Source: Alphaproteobacteria bacterium (GTDB taxonomy: Bacteria; Pseudomonadota; Alphaproteobacteria; WRDZ01). From it: 26,491 nt of DNA. The notes below the pieces were generated by a model. It saw nothing but the letters and a program-made list of their open reading frames with translations. It ran no database searches and was not told the DNA's origin. Each line of letters opens with the position of its first letter. Positions within the stretch are counted from its first letter, which is position 1. The DNA lies in contig WRDZ01000001.1 in NCBI GenBank assembly GCA_009779595.1, positions 1 through 26,491 on the forward strand, in the 5' to 3' direction. This document shows, one piece after another, positions 1 to 5,996 of this stretch. Made by a program: the position numbers and the translations under genes.

Positions 1-549
1 GCCCAAAAACCCAGGCAAACCGGCGCAACCCTGTCGGCGGTGATGCTTACGTCCATATACGATTTCGCGGGCATATCGGCCATGGGCGACGAAAGGAAGA
101 CAAAGAAGGCCTTGGACGTGCACAACTTCATAGTGCGCAACGCCCTGGCCAGCTTCCACGGGACCGAGATACGCCACACGGGCATGGGCATAGCCGCCGC
201 TTTCCGCAAATGCGGCGACGCCGCTGCCGCTGCCAAGCAGATAACCGAGGATTTCGCCGTGCGCGTGAACGCCCTGGGCGACAAGAACGACAAGAGCTCG
301 CAGGCTTTGAAGCTTATGGTGAAGATAGGCGTCAACGCCGGACAGGGCGACACGGCGAACATTGACGCGCTGGAAAGCTCTTTGGCCACGGCGGCCAGGC
401 TATGTGATTATGCCGGGGCCGGGCAGGCCCTGCTGGCCGGGGATATAACTCCCGACGAAATAGGCGACAGGAAGGCGCGCCTGATAGATTTGGGTATAAA
501 AAGCGTGCCCGGAATTAACCAGTCGTTAAGGCTTTTTTCACTATACTAA
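1..549 (+). CDS. Class III nucleotidyl cyclase-like domain protein (C-terminal part, 5' end cut by window)
   Basis: The frame is open from the first base, so this is the end of a longer gene; the GTG at 40 and ATG at 43 are unlikely to be the true start. The visible 182 residues look like the cyclase homology domain of adenylate/guanylate cyclases: SIYDFAGIS aligns with the first metal-binding strand (family pattern F-A-D-I-x-G-F-T), and HTGMGIAAAF aligns with the GDG-x-x-x-x-F hairpin. GVNAGQGD matches the conserved G-I-x-x-G segment. The first metal Asp is kept, but the second (GDG) is Met (GMG), so catalysis is doubtful and a binding or regulatory role is more likely. The family usually has an N-terminal sensor, which would lie outside the window. 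The domain assignment is pattern recognition without a search. Confidence 0.7.
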   Translation, partial: AQKPRQTGATLSAVMLTSIYDFAGISAMGDERKTKKALDVHNFIVRNALASFHGTEIRHTGMGIAAAFRKCGDAAAAAKQITEDFAVRVNALGDKNDKSSQALKLMVKIGVNAGQGDTANIDALESSLATAARLCDYAGAGQALLAGDITPDEIGDRKARLIDLGIKSVPGINQSLRLFSLY

Positions 550-552
550 ACC

Positions 553-575
553 AGTTGGAATGATTTTTGCATATC
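553..575 (+). promoter_or_regulatory. Candidate sigma54 (-24/-12) promoter
   Basis: The sequence TTGGAATGATTTTTGCAT has GG at 557-558 and GC at 569-570 with exactly ten bases between them, as in sigma54 promoters (TGGCAC-N5-TTGCA). It lies 35 bp upstream of the ATG at 605. TATACT at 542-547 could be a sigma70 -10 box, but I see no fitting -35. One good match by eye can occur by chance. Confidence 0.35.
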
Positions 576-604
576 CTGCGGCATAAACTTGTAAGGAGCT
601 TGCC

Positions 605-1426
605 ATGACTGCATTCGGTGTACAGAGTGTACAGCCATCCCTTTTGGGAGTCTGGCGCAAAACGGTACAAGGACCGTTCAACAGCGCCGAAGGGATGAAA
701 TTCGCCCGCGACGTCGGGTTCATCCGCACCAACGTAAGCCGTTTGAACGTTATATCGTCCCTGACAAAGGGTAAGAATGAAAACTGGTTCAGATTCCAGG
801 TGCAGTCGTCGGGCAATTTCAGGCTGACGGTAAGGCACTCAAGCAGCGAGGCGAGTTCGGAAAACGCGCTTGCCAACCCCGACGGCGAGCCTGACTTCGA
901 CGACATCATGGACATGTTCCGCGCGGCCGGGATACGCGTCGAGGTGCACAGGCAGACCACGCGCGGCAGCACGGTCATCGCGTCCAACGACGAAACCGCA
1001 GGAAAGGCGTTCGAAGCTTTCGAACAGATGATGTATGGAGAGTTCCGGTTCCAGCAAGCCGACAGGGGCGAATACTTCATACGCATTGCGCGCATTGACC
1101 CAAGAAACAATAATTCCGAAGAATTCGTCGCCCTGCAGATGCAGATGGGCCAGTTTTTCAGGCATGACTATACCACCATACAGGCCCCTCCGCAAGGCCA
1201 GGACCCGGGGCCGCGGGGCAACATCGACCACCTGCTTAGCCAGGTCATGCACACCAGCATGATGACCACCATACAGGGAGCGTCCAATATCCTGGAAATC
1301 GGCGCGATGAACATGTCGCAGTTCACGGGCCCCAGGCAGCAGCCCAGCATTTTCGGCACAAGCATATTCGACATAATGGGCTTTGGCAACAGAGGAAACA
1401 TATTCGATATCCTGGGCCGCGCCTGA
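605..1426 (+). CDS. Uncharacterised protein with a possible PPC-like beta domain
   Basis: This is a 273-residue protein. The start is well supported by AAGGAG at 593-598, six bases before the ATG. There is no signal peptide or membrane segment. Residues about 50-180 alternate beta-type stretches (NWFRFQVQSSGNFRLTVRH, RVEVHRQTTRGSTVIASND, GEYFIRIARID), a rhythm that loosely recalls bacterial pre-peptidase C-terminal (PPC) or jelly-roll domains. The region about 180-273 is Met-, Gln- and Gly-rich with little order and ends in FGNRGNIFDILGRA. I do not recognise the family, and the PPC resemblance is weak. It lies 55 bp after the cyclase-like gene, on the same strand, with its own putative promoter. 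Confidence 0.75.
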   Translation: MTAFGVQSVQPSLLGVWRKTVQGPFNSAEGMKFARDVGFIRTNVSRLNVISSLTKGKNENWFRFQVQSSGNFRLTVRHSSSEASSENALANPDGEPDFDDIMDMFRAAGIRVEVHRQTTRGSTVIASNDETAGKAFEAFEQMMYGEFRFQQADRGEYFIRIARIDPRNNNSEEFVALQMQMGQFFRHDYTTIQAPPQGQDPGPRGNIDHLLSQVMHTSMMTTIQGASNILEIGAMNMSQFTGPRQQPSIFGTSIFDIMGFGNRGNIFDILGRA

Positions 1427-1463
1427 GCCTGAAGCAGCGGCTTGTTTTTCACATTATCGGCCT

Positions 1464-1485
1464 CTTAAACAATTTCTTAAACAAT
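1464..1485 (+). repeat. Two direct copies of CTTAAACAAT, 12 bp apart
   Basis: CTTAAACAAT occurs at 1464-1473 and again at 1476-1485 in an AT-rich leader upstream of the GYF_2-AIM24 gene. A direct repeat with a 12-bp period in a promoter region could be a regulator binding site. No clear sigma70 hexamer pair was found here. Confidence 0.35.
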
Positions 1486-1519
1486 ATGCCATATCATAAG
1501 CATATAGGAGGCTTTCCAT

Positions 1520-2494
1520 ATGTCCAACTTCTGGTACCTTGGCATAAACGGCAACAAAATCGGCCCCATGGAAGAGGCTCAGGCCAAAGCCATGGCCAAA
1601 GAACACCCCAAGGCGCTGGCATGGCGGCAGGGGTTCGAGCAATGGCGCCCTGTGCACGAGGTGCACGAGCTTGCCGGCATAGTGTATGACCCCGGGCAGG
1701 CGGACACTTCGCAAGTCCCCTTGATGAGCATGGAAACCCGCCCCGCGGAAGCCCATGATATCGAGTTCCGCGTTTTCGGCCACGACCTGCAGTTCCTGGA
1801 AATCTTCCTTGACCGCAGCAAAGGCGTCATCGCCCAGCCCGGGGCGTTCGTGTACAAGGACTCTGCGGTCAAGATGGAGGCCATAGTGGGAAGCGGCAGG
1901 TCGCGCGGCGGATTCTTAAGCAAGATATTCGCGGCCTCACGCCGGGTCATCGCGGGCGAGCGTTTCTTCCTCACCACCTTCACAAACACGTCCGCCAACA
2001 AAAGCAAAATCGCTTTCGGCCCCCCGTATCCCGGCCGCATAATGCCCATAAACCTCAAGCAGTCCGGCGGCAGCATCATATGCCAGCGCAGCGCCTTCCT
2101 ATGCGCGGCCCGGGGAATCAAAATCGACTTCTTCTTCCAGAGGAAGCTGGCGGTCGCGATTTTCGGCGGCGAAGGCTTCATCATGCAGAAACTTATCGGC
2201 GACGGGCTTGTCTTCGTCCACGCGGGCGGCATGATAAAGGAATTCGTGCTTCGCCCCGGCGAAACCATGGACGTGGAAACCGGCTCTTTGGTCGGGTTCG
2301 AAACCACCGTGTCGTTCGACATCGCCTTTGCCGGAGGGCTGAAAGCCCAGATGTTCGCGGGCGAAGGCTTCTTCATATCGCGCATGACCGGACCGGGCCG
2401 CGTGTGGATACAGTCCATGCCGTTCAACCATATCGTGAAAGAATTCTTCAAGGTGCTTGGCATAGACGCGCGGAAAATAAGCCGCCTGCGTTAA
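1520..2494 (+). CDS. GYF_2 domain - AIM24/TIGR00266 family fusion protein
   Basis: This is a 324-residue protein with AGGAGG about ten bases before its ATG. Residues about 4-50 (FWYLGINGNKIGPMEEAQ, then WRQGFEQWRPVHEV) match the GYF_2/DUF4339 pattern: W-Y, G-P, and a W at the end of a tilted hairpin, a fold usually thought to bind peptides. Residues about 75-310 match the AIM24 (TIGR00266/DUF124) family, a double beta-helix fold of unknown biochemical role. Typical features are FLDRSKGVIAQPGAFVYKD, a Gly-rich break, RFFLTTFTN, then FGGEGFIMQKLIGDG and FAGEGFFISRMTGPG as the repeated Gly-E-G-F strands. There is no signal peptide, so it is probably cytosolic. Such fusions may act in membrane or stress processes, but this is inference. 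Confidence 0.88.
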   Translation: MSNFWYLGINGNKIGPMEEAQAKAMAKEHPKALAWRQGFEQWRPVHEVHELAGIVYDPGQADTSQVPLMSMETRPAEAHDIEFRVFGHDLQFLEIFLDRSKGVIAQPGAFVYKDSAVKMEAIVGSGRSRGGFLSKIFAASRRVIAGERFFLTTFTNTSANKSKIAFGPPYPGRIMPINLKQSGGSIICQRSAFLCAARGIKIDFFFQRKLAVAIFGGEGFIMQKLIGDGLVFVHAGGMIKEFVLRPGETMDVETGSLVGFETTVSFDIAFAGGLKAQMFAGEGFFISRMTGPGRVWIQSMPFNHIVKEFFKVLGIDARKISRLR

Positions 2495-2498
2495 TGCT

Positions 2499-2528
2499 TT
2501 GTTAAACCCCGCTATGTAACATCATAAT
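2499..2528 (+). promoter_or_regulatory. Possible sigma70 promoter for the solute-binding protein gene
   Basis: TTGTTA at 2499-2504 and CATAAT at 2523-2528 are separated by 18 bp, 39 bp before the ATG at 2568. The -35 matches the consensus at four of six positions and the -10 at five of six. Several other AT-rich hexamers nearby make the choice uncertain. Confidence 0.4.
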
Positions 2529-2567
2529 TACTTTTACAGCATATATTAAACTATAAAGAGAAGCGCC

Positions 2568-3323
2568 ATGAAAAAGCTTATATCATTTGCCGCGGTCCTG
2601 TCGGCAGTGTTCGGCCTGGGCACGGCAAAAGCCACGGCCATCAACGATATACGTTTTTATACCGAGCAGTTCCCGCCGCTTAACTTCAAGCAGGACGGCA
2701 AGCTTACGGGAATTATGGTGGACGTGCTGGAAATAATATTCGGGAAAATGGACTCGAGGCAGACCGTCGACAACATCACCCTGACCGAATGGAACATAGC
2801 GCTGGACAGAGTCATGTCCGGACCCAACACATCGCTGTTCGCCATCGTCAAAACTCCGCGGCGCGAAGCCGCCGGCTTGAAATGGGCGGGCGCGGTCCTG
2901 TCGGTAACCGTCGATGCCATCGCCAGGAAAGACAGCCATATCGTGATAAGCGATGACAGGGAGCTGGCCGATTTCAGCATTGTCGTCGTCAAAGACGACA
3001 TCGGGCACCAAAAAGCCATGGAAATGGGGCTGCCGGCAAGGAACATCACGGTAAAGAACACCGCCGAGGAAGCCATACAAGAGCTGCACGATGGCAGGGC
3101 GGAGTTCATGTTCTACACCGAAGTCGCCGCCAAGTGGATAATGAAGAACATGGGCCTGGACCCGGACGACTATGCCAAATCCTGGACTCTGCAAAGGACG
3201 CCGGTATATTATGCGTTCAGCAAGGACGTAAGCAATGATTTCGTCGAGAAGTTCCAGGAAGCCCTGGACGAAGTTCTGATAAGCCCCCAATACCAGGACA
3301 TAGTCGACAAGTACACCAGATAG
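2568..3323 (+). CDS. Periplasmic solute-binding protein, family 3 (amino-acid type)
   Basis: This is a 251-residue protein with a Sec signal peptide: MKK, a hydrophobic core LISFAAVLSAVFGLG, and likely cleavage after AKATA near residue 24. The mature part follows the bacterial extracellular solute-binding family 3 layout: RFYTEQFPPLNFKQDGKLTG (usual pattern Y-P-P-F-x-G), then GIMVDVLEIIF for the first helix and LTEWNIALDRVMSG for the second. A hinge and second-lobe region SIVVVKDDIGHQKAMEMGLP comes next, and FVEKFQEALDEVL lies near the end. Such proteins capture amino acids or related small molecules for ABC importers or sensor proteins. No permease or ATPase gene is adjacent, so the partner is elsewhere or the protein works alone. 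It faces the J-domain-like gene tail to tail. Confidence 0.9.
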   Translation: MKKLISFAAVLSAVFGLGTAKATAINDIRFYTEQFPPLNFKQDGKLTGIMVDVLEIIFGKMDSRQTVDNITLTEWNIALDRVMSGPNTSLFAIVKTPRREAAGLKWAGAVLSVTVDAIARKDSHIVISDDRELADFSIVVVKDDIGHQKAMEMGLPARNITVKNTAEEAIQELHDGRAEFMFYTEVAAKWIMKNMGLDPDDYAKSWTLQRTPVYYAFSKDVSNDFVEKFQEALDEVLISPQYQDIVDKYTR

Positions 3324-3338
3324 CCTGCCGGCGGGCTA
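3321..3338. terminator. Inverted repeat spanning both stop codons of a convergent gene pair
   Basis: TAGCCTGCCGGCGGGCTA is an inverted repeat with one T/G non-complementary position. Its first three bases are the stop codon of the plus-strand solute-binding gene, and its last three, read on the minus strand, are the stop codon of the J-domain-like gene. It could form a hairpin in either transcript and act as a shared end signal. There is no U-tract on either side, so it is not a classical intrinsic terminator. Confidence 0.4.
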
Positions 3339-3647
3339 TACGCGCGCCAGAATCTGGTACGCGGCGTTAAGCTTGGCCATGCGGGCCGTGCTGCCAAGCT
3401 CCGAGCTGTCGGGGTGGAAAACGCAAGCCAGCATCTTATAGCGCATCGCGACCAGCCGCGCGTCTATGGCCGTGTTGGGCGAAAAGCCGAACACGAACAT
3501 CGCGTCGGCCTTGTTGCGCACCTGGCTTACGCTGTCGAAGGCCAGCGCGCCAAGTATGACTTTCAGCCGCTCGTTCTGGTCGCGCAAAAGGCGGTTTTCG
3601 GCCTCAAGCTCTTCCGTATAGCTTTGTATCTTTATCACCTTAACCAT
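3336..3647 (-). CDS. J-domain-like protein with N-terminal coiled coil
   Basis: This is a 103-residue protein if it starts at the ATG at 3647. An upstream in-frame TTG at 3698 overlaps the -10 box of the likely promoter and is rejected. Residues about 8-30 (YTEELEAENRLLRDQNERL) are a strongly charged heptad-like coiled coil. Residues about 50-103 look like a DnaJ-type J domain: FGFSPNTAIDARLVAMRYKM as helices I-II, ACVFHPDSSELG with the essential His-Pro-Asp, then MAKLNAAYQIL as helix III. J domains stimulate Hsp70 ATPase. This one is short and has no zinc or C-terminal substrate domain, so it is probably a specialised co-chaperone or a degenerate J-like protein. There is no good ribosome site. 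Confidence 0.75.
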   Translation of the reverse strand: MVKVIKIQSYTEELEAENRLLRDQNERLKVILGALAFDSVSQVRNKADAMFVFGFSPNTAIDARLVAMRYKMLACVFHPDSSELGSTARMAKLNAAYQILARV

Positions 3648-3689
3648 GAACTTTAACCCTAATGCGATATTCCCGTCCAGTTGTATGCC

Positions 3690-3718
3690 ATTATACAATA
3701 AAAACCTATATAAGGCAA
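3690..3718 (-). promoter_or_regulatory. Sigma70 promoter of the J-domain-like gene
   Basis: Read on the minus strand, TTGCCT (3713-3718) is followed 17 bp later by TATAAT (3690-3695), a perfect -10. Transcription should begin near 3683, giving a leader of about 36 nt before the ATG at 3647. It lies in the 80-bp divergent gap before the EAL-like gene, where the plus-strand promoter must also lie. Confidence 0.65.
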
Positions 3719-3727
3719 GGAAGAAAT

Positions 3728-4819
3728 ATGCAACAACTTTTGCAGCAGGGACGGCTTTTATTGGCGGCTATCGAGGAAATACGCCGCAGCCCCGGCGGGT
3801 TCCGCGCGATGATAGTGCGCACCTCCAAGCTGGCCGCCGGGCAGAAAAGCCCCGGCAAGATGCTGCTGGCCGCAAGGATTTTCGATGTGAAGACCCGCGG
3901 GACGAACAACGCCCTGTACCTGCTGCCAAGCGGCGACATGGTGTTCATGGGGAGCGACATATCATCGGACGAGCTTGGGCAGCTGGCCAAACAGGCGGCC
4001 GAAGCCATTGCCCAAGGGGCGGACGGGATAGGCGTGCCGCAGGATTTTGCCGTCATATACAGGCTTGACCGGCAGTTCGACGACTTCTCCAAGGCGGCCG
4101 CGGACATGGCGACCTTAAAAGTCCGGGCTAAAAAGTGGGCTCCCGTTACAAACGCCCCGAAACTGGACGCGGGCTTGCTTGAGATGCTGGAATCCAGGCT
4201 GCCCAGCTTCAACATCACGGCGGCTTTGAAGACCCGCGATGTCTTCGACCTTGAAACAAGGTCCGCGGCGTTCACCGAGTATTACGTTTCGGTGGACACG
4301 CTGCGCGCGGTTTTGGGCTTTGCCGGGGTGGACATGCTGGCCGACTATTGGCTGTTTTCGTACGTCACCACCCTGTTCGATTCCATGATGCTGCGCGATT
4401 TCGACTGGAGCGCCGGACACCAGGCCATCGCGCTGAACCTTAACCTTATGTCCATGGGAAAGCTTGGGCAGGTGCTGGAACGGCCTTTGATAGCCAAGTT
4501 TTCCGTGCCCGACGTGCTGATGAACTATGAAACCTATAACGGGCTGAGCGGCGTGCGCAAGATGATAAGCCGCATCACCCTGACCGACATGGCGGCCCTG
4601 AACTGCGATGCTTTCAACGCCGATTTCATCCAGCTTTTCTGGTCCCACGAGTTCATACTGCCGGAAAACAAAAAAATGCTGGGGGAGAAAATAGGCCTTA
4701 TAGGGGCCGGGAAAATAGTGCTTGCGGGCGCCGATTCGCAGGATTCGATAACATGGGGCAAAAGAACGGGCATACGGCTTTACCAGGGACGGGCCGCTGA
4801 AAAAGAGGCCGGGCGATGA
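3728..4819 (+). CDS. Degenerate EAL-domain-like protein, first of a tandem pair
   Basis: This is a 363-residue protein starting at the ATG at 3728, with an AAGGAA-type site just upstream; the longer frame from 3662 lacks support. Residues about 1-130 form an alpha/beta domain (ALYLLPSGDMVFMGSDISSD) like the N-terminal half of a family of alphaproteobacterial EAL proteins I recall. The rest follows the EAL barrel in outline: FTEYYVSVDTLRAVL, HQAIALNLNLMSMGKLGQVL (usual S-I-N-L-S strand), GVRKMISRITLTDMAALNCD (usual D-D-F-G-x-G-x-S-S), then KIVLAGADSQDSITWGKRTG and LYQGR (usual AEGVE-QGY). The Glu-Ala-Leu motif and metal-binding acidic residues are absent, so c-di-GMP phosphodiesterase activity is unlikely. 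It overlaps the next gene by 4 bp. The family call is from memory. Confidence 0.72.
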   Translation: MQQLLQQGRLLLAAIEEIRRSPGGFRAMIVRTSKLAAGQKSPGKMLLAARIFDVKTRGTNNALYLLPSGDMVFMGSDISSDELGQLAKQAAEAIAQGADGIGVPQDFAVIYRLDRQFDDFSKAAADMATLKVRAKKWAPVTNAPKLDAGLLEMLESRLPSFNITAALKTRDVFDLETRSAAFTEYYVSVDTLRAVLGFAGVDMLADYWLFSYVTTLFDSMMLRDFDWSAGHQAIALNLNLMSMGKLGQVLERPLIAKFSVPDVLMNYETYNGLSGVRKMISRITLTDMAALNCDAFNADFIQLFWSHEFILPENKKMLGEKIGLIGAGKIVLAGADSQDSITWGKRTGIRLYQGRAAEKEAGR

Positions 4820-5982
4820 GCGGCCAGGGCAATAGCACGGACGTGGACGCGGGCTGGGCAAGCGGCATGCAGGGCAACCCGCTGCTGGATTTCCTGCAGT
4901 CCATGGAACCGCCGGACAAGCAGGACTGGCTGGCCGTGCTTCTAAGGTTCGGCTCTCTTGGGCTTGGACCGCACGACGACGCGAAAATAAAGCGCATGGA
5001 ACAGCTTTTCCAGCAGGCGGCCCTGCGCAAGGAATGTCGGTTCTTCCCGATACACGGCAGCGACTCGGCCGTATTGTACCGCCGCGGGAACGCCGACATC
5101 ATAGACGCCATGCTGATGAAAGCGGCGTTCATGTTCGCGGCCGACAAGGACAGCTTTTCCAAGGGTTACGACCTGGGCGGCGATTTCGACGCGCTGGCAA
5201 AAGAGGCCAGCCTGCTGCCTGTGGTCGGCGAACTGAAGGCCGCGGCCAAGGGAAGCGGCCGGGGCCTTGAGCCCGCCATATACGAACAGGGCCGGCTTAC
5301 GCCCGTTTCCCTGAAGATGCTGGAAGACCAGATAATGAACACCGACATGGCCGGCAGGATAAGGCGCAGCCCGGTCGCGGTCCTTGCCGGCGAATCGGCC
5401 CCTGTAAAGCTGTTCGACATGCTTGGCATACCAATCAGCGAAATCGAATCGGCCATAGACCCAAGCCTGGACCTGCGCGGGAACTGCTGGCTTTTGCAGC
5501 ACATAAAAGAGCTTTTGCAAATGGCGGCCGTCCGCCACATAATCCGCAGGCCGCGCAGGTCCGCAAGCGATTTCGGGCTGGACATATCGGTGCGGCAGGC
5601 CCAGGGCGAAGATTTCCTGCGCCTTGAAAGCATGATTGACAAAGGCGCGCGCAAAAGCATTGTCTTCAATTTCGACATTGTCGACATAGCCGCCGACGCC
5701 AAAGGATGGGTGGCGGCCAGCCAGCTTATAAGGCAGGGCGGCTTCCGCACGGCCGTCAGGCTTTGCAAGCCCGCCGCCTTGATAGACGTTGGTTTTTTAA
5801 ACCCGGACTTCCTGTTCGTTCCAGCGGAAATATATGCGGACGGCGGGGAACCGGCTCCTGCGTTCGATGCGGAAAGAATCATCGCCCACAACGTGTCCGA
5901 CAAGCAGCAGGCAGACCAGGCCGCCAGGGCAGGAATCAAGATGTTCTGCGGCGAGCATATAAACTCTTTGCTGAAAGGCTAG
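4816..5982 (+). CDS. Degenerate EAL-domain-like protein, second of a tandem pair
   Basis: This is a 388-residue protein whose ATG overlaps the previous stop (ATGA), implying translational coupling. It shows the same order of elements as its neighbour: an N-terminal alpha/beta region (residues about 20-125), a linker containing MLEDQIMNTDMAGRIRRSPV, then a barrel-like half with DFGLDISVRQAQGEDFLRLE, KSIVFNFDIVDIAADAKGW and FRTAVRLCKPAALIDVGFL, ending in AHNVSDKQQADQAARAGIKM. That last segment resembles the conserved EAL end (A-x-G-V-E-x-x-x-Q-x-x-x-x-x-G). Catalytic EAL and DDFG residues are not visible. The pair probably arose by duplication and diverged strongly; the two products may form a heteromer, which is inference. 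Confidence 0.7.
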   Translation: MSGQGNSTDVDAGWASGMQGNPLLDFLQSMEPPDKQDWLAVLLRFGSLGLGPHDDAKIKRMEQLFQQAALRKECRFFPIHGSDSAVLYRRGNADIIDAMLMKAAFMFAADKDSFSKGYDLGGDFDALAKEASLLPVVGELKAAAKGSGRGLEPAIYEQGRLTPVSLKMLEDQIMNTDMAGRIRRSPVAVLAGESAPVKLFDMLGIPISEIESAIDPSLDLRGNCWLLQHIKELLQMAAVRHIIRRPRRSASDFGLDISVRQAQGEDFLRLESMIDKGARKSIVFNFDIVDIAADAKGWVAASQLIRQGGFRTAVRLCKPAALIDVGFLNPDFLFVPAEIYADGGEPAPAFDAERIIAHNVSDKQQADQAARAGIKMFCGEHINSLLKG

Positions 5983-5996
5983 GCTTTTGCCGGTTG

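Noticed and set aside
1430..1450. Intrinsic terminator (AAGC-AGCG-GCTT followed by T-run)
   Set aside because: The stem is only four base pairs, so too weak to call although the T-run fits.
3646..4068. Plus-strand frame of 140 codons before the EAL-like gene
   Set aside because: It overlaps the EAL-like gene in another frame, with Arg-rich shadow composition and no ribosome site.
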